Source of the DNA: Lachnospiraceae bacterium
Lineage (GTDB): Bacteria > Bacillota > Clostridia > Lachnospirales > Lachnospiraceae
Length of the DNA: 32,741 nucleotides
NCBI GenBank assembly: GCA_016284175.1
Contig: JAEEOJ010000148.1
Span: 1 to 32,741, forward strand
Direction: 5' to 3'
Under the pieces are notes generated by a model. That model saw only the letters and a program-made list of their open reading frames with translations, did not search any database and was not told the DNA's origin. Below, piece by piece: positions 24,876 to 32,271 of this stretch; positions within the stretch are counted from its first letter, which is position 1, and each line of letters opens with the position of its first letter. The translations under genes were made by a program, and so were the position numbers.

Positions 24876-25459
24876 TAAACCATACCTGCTTTTTTGAAAT
24901 GTTTCTTAAGAACGCCTGCTCCGAGCAAGCCGCCTATCAAACCTCCGACAAGACACATTGCAATCATTGCAAAGAACATCCATGTCGGTGTATAGGACAT
25001 CATTTTATCTACATATTCCTGTCCGTAGCCGTCCACAAGAGAAGCGAAATATGACTCCCTAAAACTGAAGAAGAACGCAATTGTCATTCCTAAAATCCAC
25101 AGACTGAATGTTGAAGAACCTATTACACAGCATTTAATGCTTTCATATTTTCCAAGGAACAAAACAAGTTCCGTCAGAAGACCTGCACCGATGCAGAAGA
25201 TAAAAATCGGATAAGGATGTCCTGTGACGAACATAAGTATCGCGATTATTACGCTTGTTATAAGAACCATTCCGAAATGCTTAACCTTCGAAAAATAAAG
25301 CATAAGCGGAATTCCTACAAGAATCGGTGCAATCAGTGGCATGATTGCCATAAAAATGGGAATGAAGCCCAGACAGGCAACTATAAATGTAAGTACAAAA
25401 TACAGTGCCGTGAATACGCCGACGGTAATCAGATCTTTGATCTCAAATTTTTTTTGCAT
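24875..25459 (-). CDS. ECF transporter S component, MptD/Trep_Strep family
   Basis: 194 residues from ATG 25459, chosen for AAGGAGG four bases upstream; the longer reading to 25504 would run through operator box 4. About six TM segments; the opening KFEIKDLITVGVFTALYFVLTF and the GHPYPIF region fit the Trep_Strep (MptD) group of putative S components. The substrate of this group is not firmly established; clusters with metallophore-type ABC transporters and DtxR-like boxes suggest a metal complex. It is the first gene of the unit behind promoter B. Confidence 0.88.
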   Translation of the reverse strand: MQKKFEIKDLITVGVFTALYFVLTFIVACLGFIPIFMAIMPLIAPILVGIPLMLYFSKVKHFGMVLITSVIIAILMFVTGHPYPIFIFCIGAGLLTELVLFLGKYESIKCCVIGSSTFSLWILGMTIAFFFSFRESYFASLVDGYGQEYVDKMMSYTPTWMFFAMIAMCLVGGLIGGLLGAGVLKKHFKKAGMV

Positions 25460-25477
25460 GTTTATCCTCCTTGATTG

Positions 25478-25493
25478 GTTAGGTCTGTCTAAC
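25478..25493. promoter_or_regulatory. DtxR-like operator, box 4
   Basis: GTTAGGTCTGTCTAAC; arms extend by one pair to GGTTAG/CTAACC. It lies 19 bases upstream of the S-component ATG and 43 bases from box 5, the same spacing as boxes 2 and 3. Confidence 0.78.
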
Positions 25494-25520
25494 CATATAT
25501 TCATTTAATAAGCGGTTAGG

Positions 25521-25536
25521 GTTAGTCTCCCTTAAC
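25521..25536. promoter_or_regulatory. DtxR-like operator, box 5 (one mismatch)
   Basis: GTTAGTCTCCCTTAAC inside an imperfect GCGGTTA...TAACCGC inverted repeat. It ends 11 bases from the -10 of promoter B, the same distance as box 3 from promoter A. Confidence 0.7.
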
Positions 25537-25546
25537 CGCCTATCAT

Positions 25547-25575
25547 TTTATATCACACTATTTCGTATGTTTCAA
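25547..25575 (-). promoter_or_regulatory. Promoter B (ECF-ABC transporter unit)
   Basis: Minus strand TTGAAA (25570-25575), 17-base spacer, TATAAA (25547-25552). It lies in a 30-bp block (25548-25577) identical to that of promoter A. Confidence 0.82.
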
Positions 25576-25600
25576 TATTTTATTTTAATTTTTTTAAAAA

Positions 25601-25629
25601 TGACACCAAACCCCCGTCACCCTGTGTCA
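25601..25629. repeat. REP-like element, copy B
   Basis: TGACAC-N17-GTGTCA with core CAAACCCCCGTCACCCT, 29 bp. It has the same orientation and distance to promoter B as copy A to promoter A. A short further match (TTGCAGC) continues to about 25636. Confidence 0.75.
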
Positions 25630-25637
25630 TTTGCAGC

Positions 25638-25667
25638 AAAAAAGCGGCCCTGGTCAAGGCCGCCTTT
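25638..25667 (-). terminator. Terminator of the enolase gene
   Basis: GCGGCC (25644-25649) pairs with GGCCGC (25658-25663); on the minus strand the stem is followed by TTTTTT. It begins about 45 bases after the enolase stop. Confidence 0.85.
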
Positions 25668-25708
25668 AAGTAGGAAAAGAATAATGTAACTAATACTTGG
25701 AGGAAGTA

Positions 25709-27091
<1,383 letters not shown>

Positions 27092-27100
27092 TTATTCGCG

Positions 27101-27116
27101 GTTAGTTGTATCTAAC
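27101..27116. promoter_or_regulatory. DtxR-like operator, box 6
   Basis: GTTAGTTGTATCTAAC; arms extend to CGGTTAG/CTAACCG (27099-27118). It begins seven bases after the enolase -10 and covers the predicted +1. Confidence 0.78.
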
Positions 27117-27123
27117 CGTAGAC

Positions 27124-27152
27124 ATATTAGCATCTTGTCAGTTAGTTGTCAA
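27124..27152 (-). promoter_or_regulatory. Enolase promoter
   Basis: Minus strand TTGACA (27147-27152), 17-base spacer, TAATAT (27124-27129). It is flanked and overlapped by operator boxes 6 and 7. Confidence 0.85.
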
Positions 27153-27156
27153 TAAC
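27141..27156. promoter_or_regulatory. DtxR-like operator, box 7 (one mismatch)
   Basis: GTTAGTTGTCAATAAC overlaps the -35 of the enolase promoter, 40 bases from box 6. Confidence 0.6.
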
Positions 27157-27170
27157 TTTTTTTGTAAAAT

Positions 27171-27202
27171 GAAAAGAGTAAATCGATTCTCGATTTACTC
27201 TT
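27171..27202 (-). terminator. Terminator of the flavodoxin gene
   Basis: A 13-bp perfect stem (AAGAGTAAATCGA with TCGATTTACTCTT) with a three-base loop; on the minus strand it continues into TTTTCATTTT. It lies about 60 bases after the flavodoxin stop and just upstream of the enolase promoter. Confidence 0.75.
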
Positions 27203-27263
27203 CCATGTACGGCTATTTCCCTGGCAAGGGGAGAAAAATATATAATGGTAAAAATCGGCTAGC

Positions 27264-27686
27264 TTAGTTAAGTGAAGCACCAAGTGCTCTGCAGTTTGCA
27301 AGATCTGCATCGTTGGGAGCTTCGTTGGCTATTAAGCCATCATTAATTAGGTTGATTCCGGACTGTTTACATCTGTCTACCCAGTCTCTCATCCACTGTC
27401 CGTCGCCCCATCCGTATGAACCGAATAAAGCAACTTTCTTGTGAGTAATTGAACTTTCGACGTCTGAGAACATAGGTTCAAACTCTGTATCATCAAGTTC
27501 TTCGGCTCCCATGGCGGGACATCCGAATGCAATTGCATCAAACTCTGCCGCTTTACTTGAATCAAAGTCCGAAGCAGTAAATATTTCAGTATCGGCTCCG
27601 GCCATTTTGGCACCTTCGGCTACAGCATTTGCCATTGCTTCGGTATTGCCGGTACTGCTCCAGTAAACAACTGCTACTTTGCTCAA
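27264..27686 (-). CDS. Flavodoxin
   Basis: 140 residues. The FMN phosphate loop SSTGNTE is at 10-16, the 60s loop CPAMGAEELDD at 55-65 and the 90s loop SYGWGDGQW follows; length and layout are those of short-chain clostridial flavodoxins. The start is TTG 27686, as no ATG lies in a suitable place and AGGAGG is eight bases upstream. It is a one-electron carrier that replaces ferredoxin when iron is scarce. Its promoter is nearly full consensus, with DtxR-like boxes 8 and 9 directly downstream, which agrees with induction under iron limitation. Monocistronic. Confidence 0.96.
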   Translation of the reverse strand: MSKVAVVYWSSTGNTEAMANAVAEGAKMAGADTEIFTASDFDSSKAAEFDAIAFGCPAMGAEELDDTEFEPMFSDVESSITHKKVALFGSYGWGDGQWMRDWVDRCKQSGINLINDGLIANEAPNDADLANCRALGASLN

Positions 27687-27733
27687 TATGTTATCCTCCT
27701 GTATGAAATTGTAGTTTGGTTTGTTTGGTTTTG

Positions 27734-27749
27734 GTTAGTTGTGACTAAC
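27734..27749. promoter_or_regulatory. DtxR-like operator, box 8
   Basis: GTTAGTTGTGACTAAC in the flavodoxin leader, 50 bases from box 9. Confidence 0.78.
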
Positions 27750-27783
27750 TATTCTTTCCAACTAAAACCGTCGCATTTCGGCG

Positions 27784-27799
27784 GTTAGTTATGACTAAC
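27784..27799. promoter_or_regulatory. DtxR-like operator, box 9
   Basis: GTTAGTTATGACTAAC abuts the -10 of the flavodoxin promoter without a gap, so occupancy should block RNA polymerase. Confidence 0.8.
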
Positions 27800-27827
27800 A
27801 TTATATATGGTTGTTAAAGTTTGTCAA
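27800..27827 (-). promoter_or_regulatory. Flavodoxin promoter
   Basis: Minus strand TTGACA (27822-27827), 16-base spacer, TATAAT (27800-27805): both hexamers are perfect consensus, the strongest-looking promoter of the window. Confidence 0.88.
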
Positions 27828-27845
27828 TACAATATTTTAATTTTT

Positions 27846-28133
27846 TTATACTTTTGATACAGGAATTTTTGTTACACTAAGTGTAAGTCCCATTTCATTA
27901 AGCAGTTTCAGTATCGTATCAAGTCTTGGCGTAATTTTATTTGACTCTATTCTTGCAACCGATGATTGTGGTATATTACATAATGATGCAAGATCACGCT
28001 GACTTAAACCGAGAGCCGCACGCTGTCTTATTAAAGCAGATATTATTGCAGCTTCAGCCTCTGATTCTTCTAATATCTCCTTGGCATTCGGATCGCTTTT
28101 TTTCACTTGTTTTTTATATTCATCCCAATTCAT
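27846..28133 (-). CDS. XRE-family antitoxin (HigA-like)
   Basis: 95 residues. The helix-turn-helix covers about 35-85 (RAALGLSQRDLASLCNIPQS, then SVARIESNKITPRLDTILKLL). It overlaps the end of the toxin gene by 14 bases and has GGAGAG before its ATG. The toxin-first order is typical of HigBA modules. It should neutralise the toxin and bind the palindrome at 28525. It ends 19 bases from the -35 of the flavodoxin promoter. Confidence 0.88.
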   Translation of the reverse strand: MNWDEYKKQVKKSDPNAKEILEESEAEAAIISALIRQRAALGLSQRDLASLCNIPQSSVARIESNKITPRLDTILKLLNEMGLTLSVTKIPVSKV

Positions 28134-28497
28134 CTTTCTCTCCTTTTCTGAATATATAATCTTTCATCTCTTCCCTAGCTCTTTCTATCTCTCGTTTTGG
28201 CGTTTTATCTGTTTTTTTACGGTAATGATGTAATAAAACATACCGTTCACCATCATGATAGAAAAAGAATACCCTGTTTACACCGGGTCTTAATTCCCAT
28301 ATTCTTCCTTCTATATGTTTTACGACCTCAGTCGGAAGATTGGTTCCGTTTTGCTGTAATAATTCTATATAACGCGTAATTTGACCATATTGAATTCTTG
28401 CGTCTTTGTTATTCGTTGCTTTTCTTCTTATTTCTTCCAAAAATTCCTTAATATCAGAATATCCGTTTACAGTTTCATAGAAGTCAATAATAAACAT
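28120..28497 (-). CDS. RelE/HigB-type toxin (Gp49-like)
   Basis: 125 residues. The core RIQYGQITRYIELLQQNGTN, then IWELRPGVNRVFFFYHDGERYVLLHHYRKK, is characteristic of phage-derived Gp49-like HigB toxins, ribosome-dependent mRNA endonucleases. The basic, aromatic C-terminal half (Arg, His, Tyr, Lys) holds the expected active-site types. GAGGAG precedes ATG 28497. It is the first gene of the pair, behind an autorepressed promoter. Confidence 0.88.
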   Translation of the reverse strand: MFIIDFYETVNGYSDIKEFLEEIRRKATNNKDARIQYGQITRYIELLQQNGTNLPTEVVKHIEGRIWELRPGVNRVFFFYHDGERYVLLHHYRKKTDKTPKREIERAREEMKDYIFRKGEKDELG

Positions 28498-28523
28498 TTT
28501 GACTCCTCTCCAACCTTAATAAT

Positions 28524-28552
28524 ATGATAGCATAAATGCTATCAAAGGTCAA
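28524..28552 (-). promoter_or_regulatory. Toxin-antitoxin promoter
   Basis: Minus strand TTGACC (28547-28552), 17-base spacer, TATCAT (28524-28529). A perfect palindrome fills the spacer. Confidence 0.7.
28525..28544. promoter_or_regulatory. Operator of the toxin-antitoxin pair
   Basis: TGATAGCAT-AA-ATGCTATCA: perfect 9-bp arms between -35 and -10, where antitoxin binding would repress the module. Confidence 0.75.
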
Positions 28553-28649
28553 TTTAAGTATAGATTCCAATTTAATCAATTCTTTCCTCCTTTTGCATTT
28601 TTATTTCTAAACTTTTCCTGGGAAAACGCAGAGATTTCTGCTTATTGGT

Positions 28650-28677
28650 TTCCACAGATAAAGAGATATCTGTGGAA
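28650..28677. other. Perfect 11-bp hairpin, no U-run
   Basis: TTCCACAGATA pairs with TATCTGTGGAA over six bases. It lies in the roughly 250-base stretch between the toxin-antitoxin promoter and the nitroreductase gene, where no other feature but the terminator was seen. Role unknown. Confidence 0.45.
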
Positions 28678-28713
28678 TTCAGATTATATCATAAAGGCAT
28701 TATATTGTATATA

Positions 28714-28753
28714 AAAAATATCGTTCCCTCAGCCACTAGGGAACGATATTTTT
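28714..28753 (-). terminator. Strong terminator after the nitroreductase gene
   Basis: A 16-bp perfect stem (AAAAATATCGTTCCCT with its exact complement) with an eight-base loop and A/T ends on both sides. It ends the reductase operon and could work in both directions. Confidence 0.88.
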
Positions 28754-28791
28754 ATGGGGTTTATAGGAGTAATTCCTTGGTTATGAAAAAA

Positions 28792-29316
28792 CTAAATGTA
28801 ATAAACGTAATCTTCTTTTCTCGGAGCAGCTTCCTTTGCAGGCTCTGCTGCGTAGCCGAGAGCACAGTGTCCGATTCCTTCGTAATTGCCTTCGATGCCT
28901 AACTTCTTTAAGAGGTTTTTGCCAAAGTCTGACTCGAACTCTTCTTTTGCTCTGTGAATCCAGATACTTGCAACTCCAAGGCTTTCTGCTGCGTTCATAA
29001 GGTTACCCATTACGAGCGAACCGTCATAAACGTAAGTTCCGATATCTTTGTTCGCAAGAACGATGAGGATTACGGGTGCTCCGTAGAAAGGATCGAAGTC
29101 CTGGTCCCAGCCACCGATTTTAAAGTTTTCGCGTGACAGTTCGTCTCTGGTTTCCTTGTCTGTTACTGCAATGATAATCGGGCTCTGTTTGCCCATGCCT
29201 GTAGCGGCGTATGTTCCGGCCTTGATGATTGAATCAAGGTCTTTTTTGCTGACCATGTCGGGTTTAAAGTTTCTGCAGCTTCTTCTTGATTCCAAAACCT
29301 TTAATGTGTCGTTCAT
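28792..29316 (-). CDS. Nitroreductase-family flavoprotein
   Basis: 174 residues. It opens with VLESRRSCRNFKPDMVSKKD, the FMN-phosphate-binding RRSxRxF of the family; KQSPIIIAVTD, GSLVMGNLMNAAESLGVASIWI and GHCALGYAAE are the usual later blocks. It should reduce nitro or quinone-like compounds with NAD(P)H through FMN. AAAGGAGG precedes ATG 29316. It is the last gene before a strong terminator, 42 bases after the aldo/keto reductase. Confidence 0.94.
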   Translation of the reverse strand: MNDTLKVLESRRSCRNFKPDMVSKKDLDSIIKAGTYAATGMGKQSPIIIAVTDKETRDELSRENFKIGGWDQDFDPFYGAPVILIVLANKDIGTYVYDGSLVMGNLMNAAESLGVASIWIHRAKEEFESDFGKNLLKKLGIEGNYEGIGHCALGYAAEPAKEAAPRKEDYVYYI

Positions 29317-29358
29317 GTTACCCTCCTTTATACATTAACTTTTTATTCATTTGCTCTT

Positions 29359-30288
29359 TTATGGCAGATATTTTCCTGCTGCCAGATAAAGCTCATACCA
29401 GTCGTGATGCGAAAGATTTACATCTGATGCCTTGCATGCATCTTTTATGTGCTCAGGATTCATTGTACCGATGATAGCCTGCATTTTGGCGGGATGGCGA
29501 AGAATCCATGCAATCGCAACCGCAGTCTTTGATGCGCCCTCACGCTCTGCAATCTTTTCAAGTGCTTTATTAAGTTCAGGAAAATCGGGATTGTTGATAA
29601 AAGTACCGCCGAACATTCCGATCTGCAGAGGTGACCACGCCTGAATTGTGATGTCATGAAGTCTGCAGTAATCAAGCGCATTTCCGTCGCGGTTAATTGA
29701 AAATTCAGTGGTTTTATTGTTCATATAGAGTGCCTGGTCAATCAGCTGAGACTGTTCAAGAGAAAGCTGAACCTGATTGAATACAAGCGGCTGTTTAACA
29801 TACTTTTTTAAAAGTTCTATCTGCATGGGAACGAGATTGCTCACACCGAAATGTCTTACTTTCCCTGCATGCTCTAAGATATTAAAAGCATCCGCAACAT
29901 CTTCGGGATCGTATAAAACGTCCGGTCTGTGAAGAAGCAGCGCATCAAGATATTCGATCTTAAGTCTTCTTAAACTGTCGTCCACGCTTTTGAGAATATT
30001 TTCCTTGGTCCAGTCAAATTCGTTTCTGTCAAAGCAGAGACCGCATTTGCTCTGAATGAAAATATCTTCTCTCTTTATACCTGTTAAAGGGAAAGCCTCG
30101 GCAAATCTAGTCTCAGCCTCTCCGTTTTCGCCATAACATGTGGCATGATCAAAAAAGTTAATACCGCAGTCGTATGCAGTACGGATAACCTTTGCGGCAT
30201 CCTCTTTGCTTAAAGCGGGCATTCTCATGCATCCCTGAACGATAGCGGATATATTCTTAGGTCCGTTAACAACACTTATAATCTTCAT
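29359..30288 (-). CDS. Aldo/keto reductase (YdhF-like)
   Basis: 309 residues with a (beta/alpha)8 reductase pattern. The catalytic tetrad is visible: Asp47 and Tyr52 in FDHATCYG, Lys81 in QSKCG, and His120 in LLLHRPD. The later blocks GKVRHFGVSNL and WILRHPAKMQAIIGTM fit the YdhF group. It is a cytosolic NADPH-dependent carbonyl reductase of unknown substrate. AGGAGG precedes ATG 30288. A TATAAT (30322-30327, minus) adjoins a short palindrome GTAA-GACA-TTAC (30328-30339), a possible regulated internal promoter without a good -35. Confidence 0.94.
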   Translation of the reverse strand: MKIISVVNGPKNISAIVQGCMRMPALSKEDAAKVIRTAYDCGINFFDHATCYGENGEAETRFAEAFPLTGIKREDIFIQSKCGLCFDRNEFDWTKENILKSVDDSLRRLKIEYLDALLLHRPDVLYDPEDVADAFNILEHAGKVRHFGVSNLVPMQIELLKKYVKQPLVFNQVQLSLEQSQLIDQALYMNNKTTEFSINRDGNALDYCRLHDITIQAWSPLQIGMFGGTFINNPDFPELNKALEKIAEREGASKTAVAIAWILRHPAKMQAIIGTMNPEHIKDACKASDVNLSHHDWYELYLAAGKYLP

Positions 30289-30321
30289 GGATAATGTCCT
30301 CCTTATCTTTTACACTCTAAG

Positions 30322-30339
30322 ATTATAGTAAGACATTAC
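30322..30339 (-). promoter_or_regulatory. Candidate -10 with adjoining palindrome before the aldo/keto reductase
   Basis: Minus strand TATAAT at 30322-30327, next to GTAA-N4-TTAC (30328-30339) in the spacer. No recognisable -35, as in activator- or MerR-controlled promoters. Weak. Confidence 0.35.
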
Positions 30340-30397
30340 CCATGATATTACTTCCGAATATTTGACTAAAACTGCCCCTTTTTTGAGGTATATAAAA

Positions 30398-31027
30398 TTA
30401 TCTCGTAAAATTGGTCCAGACTCTATCCTCTTCTTCAGGCAGTCCGACCTGTTCTTTACCAAGTTCTATGCTCTTCATAAGAAAGACCATATTGCGCGCA
30501 AGCACACGCATTACCTGACGGCCTTCGTCATCCACCGCGCCTTCGCCGGGTTCCCAGCCGTAGATATTGTTCCAGTACTGGCTGCTCGCGATAGGCATGT
30601 TTGAAAGCGTAAAGAACTTATTAAGCTCGTCAAATGTCGCCGTATTGCCCGATCTTCTGCAGCTGACTACACTTGCACCGACCTTAAAACTTTTATCAAA
30701 ATGAGAGCTGTAAAAGAGCCTCTGAAGAGCAGCCATAAGTGTGCCGTTTGCGGAGCCGTAATATACGGGCGAGCCGATAACAAGACCGTCTGCCTCTTCG
30801 AACTTAACAGCGAGTTCATTTACGATATCGTCAAAAACACACTTGCCCTTTTCGCGACATGTTTCGCACGCAATACATCCCCTAATGTCCTTGCGGCCGA
30901 GCAGAATGTTTTCGTATTCTACTCCGTTCTCTTCAAATACTGTTTCCATCTCATGAAACGCGAGCGCAATGTTTCCGTTAGCACGAGGGCTTCCGTTAAG
31001 CATTAAAACTTTCAATTTTTTACCCAT
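30398..31027 (-). CDS. NADPH-dependent FMN reductase / iron-sulfur flavoprotein-like
   Basis: 209 residues with a flavodoxin fold: KVLMLNGSPRANGN (6-19) binds FMN phosphate, and SPVYYGSANGTL follows near 90. Cysteines 51, 54, 57 and 63 in CIACETCREKGKC form C-x2-C-x2-C-x5-C, the compact motif that holds the 4Fe-4S cluster of archaeal/clostridial iron-sulfur flavoproteins. AGGAGG precedes ATG 31027, and the gene starts 23 bases after the acyltransferase. Likely an NAD(P)H or ferredoxin-linked reductase. Confidence 0.9.
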   Translation of the reverse strand: MGKKLKVLMLNGSPRANGNIALAFHEMETVFEENGVEYENILLGRKDIRGCIACETCREKGKCVFDDIVNELAVKFEEADGLVIGSPVYYGSANGTLMAALQRLFYSSHFDKSFKVGASVVSCRRSGNTATFDELNKFFTLSNMPIASSQYWNNIYGWEPGEGAVDDEGRQVMRVLARNMVFLMKSIELGKEQVGLPEEEDRVWTNFTR

Positions 31028-31049
31028 AAATACCTCCTCCTAAAATACA

Positions 31050-32198
31050 TCATTTATTCTCTTTCTTTTTAGGTCTTAAAAGTCTGCCTACCTGTTTGTC
31101 CAATAAACTTAAACCGAACGCAACCGGTATCGACAGAGCCAAAACAACCAGTGTGAAAAGCGAAACATTTTCGATATAAAACAAAGGCTTTTTGCCCTGC
31201 TGAAGCATGTAAAATCCAAACATGTGAATGAAGATTCCGTGTACAAGGTAAAGTTCCAAAGTGAACTTTCCGAAGAATGCGAGCACTTTGTTACCGACCT
31301 TGATTTTCATGCTTAAAAGATAATACAAATATGCAAAAACAAGCGTATACAAAACCTGGAAGATGCATCCGACAAGTTCCGACCTGTAGCCGTATACGCC
31401 GTTATACTGGTGCTTGGAAATCATAAGATAAAGTCCGCCTGCATTGTTTCCCAAAAACCAAAGTATCGGCCAGATAATCAACGTAATTACAAGCCTTAAC
31501 GCATATAACTTTTTACATCTCGCAAATATTTTATCCTCGTACTTTGCAAGGAGAATACCGAGCAAAAACATATGAGGCGTGTTAAACCACCATGTTCCGT
31601 ACCGGAATATAATGCCGCAAATAATGTAAGCAAGCGTGCCTAAAGCCACTACAAGAATTCCCGCCCAGTCTTTCTTAATCAGTCCGAAACCGATATAGAA
31701 AAGCAGGTACAGCAAAAGCATGCAGGGAACATACCAGATATAAGGATGCCATGTGTCATGTCCGTTTACGGCAAACGGCGGATCGATTTTATAAGGTATT
31801 TTTCTTAAGTGCATAAAATACATGTACACGAGCATTGTAAGTCCTGAAGGAATCAGTATCGGTATGAATCTTACCGGAATAAATCTCTTAAAAAAGTCAG
31901 GCTTCGCCTTCGCGCTTTTGTAAAGTCCGTAACCGGAACACAAGAAAAACATTGCAACCATCGGATATCCTGCGGTAACAAAAATATCAAATCCGTGACG
32001 CACATATTTCGGATTTAACCACGTTGCGCAGGTCATATGCGAGATGTGATGAAATACGATTATTACGGCGCAGAAACCAAGGAAACACTTGGTCGTATTA
32101 AACGACATATTGTCTTCGTTCCACATTCCCTTTTTGTAGAATTTAACGCCGAAAAAGAGTAAGAGTAAAAGTAAAACGTACCAAATGATGATTAGCAT
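31050..32198 (-). CDS. Membrane acyltransferase (acyltransferase 3 family)
   Basis: 382 residues from ATG 32198, chosen because AGGAGAG precedes it; the longer frame to 32264 would begin within REP-like copy C. About ten TM segments. Signature blocks are VIIVFHHISH near the second TM (catalytic His), FFLCSGYGLYKS, and LELYLVHGIFI near the C-terminus. Family members acetylate cell-surface glycans or other envelope molecules. It is the first gene of the probable acyltransferase-reductase operon. Acceptor unknown. Confidence 0.9.
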   Translation of the reverse strand: MLIIIWYVLLLLLLFFGVKFYKKGMWNEDNMSFNTTKCFLGFCAVIIVFHHISHMTCATWLNPKYVRHGFDIFVTAGYPMVAMFFLCSGYGLYKSAKAKPDFFKRFIPVRFIPILIPSGLTMLVYMYFMHLRKIPYKIDPPFAVNGHDTWHPYIWYVPCMLLLYLLFYIGFGLIKKDWAGILVVALGTLAYIICGIIFRYGTWWFNTPHMFLLGILLAKYEDKIFARCKKLYALRLVITLIIWPILWFLGNNAGGLYLMISKHQYNGVYGYRSELVGCIFQVLYTLVFAYLYYLLSMKIKVGNKVLAFFGKFTLELYLVHGIFIHMFGFYMLQQGKKPLFYIENVSLFTLVVLALSIPVAFGLSLLDKQVGRLLRPKKKENK

Positions 32199-32234
32199 TT
32201 TTTCTCTCCTAAATTTATTTTGTTGGCAACCGGG

Positions 32235-32263
32235 TGACACTGGGGGACGGGGGTGTAGTGTCA
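32235..32263. repeat. REP-like element, copy C (inverted)
   Basis: TGACAC-N17-GTGTCA. Read on the minus strand the core is TACACCCCCGTCCCCCA, in line with copies A and B. It lies between the partial membrane-protein gene and the acyltransferase; no promoter cassette accompanies it. Confidence 0.75.
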
Positions 32264-32271
32264 CTAGCGCG

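Noticed and set aside
24815..25054. Plus-strand open frame with several Cys and His residues
   Set aside because: Antisense to the ECF S-component gene, with no ribosome site; a chance frame.
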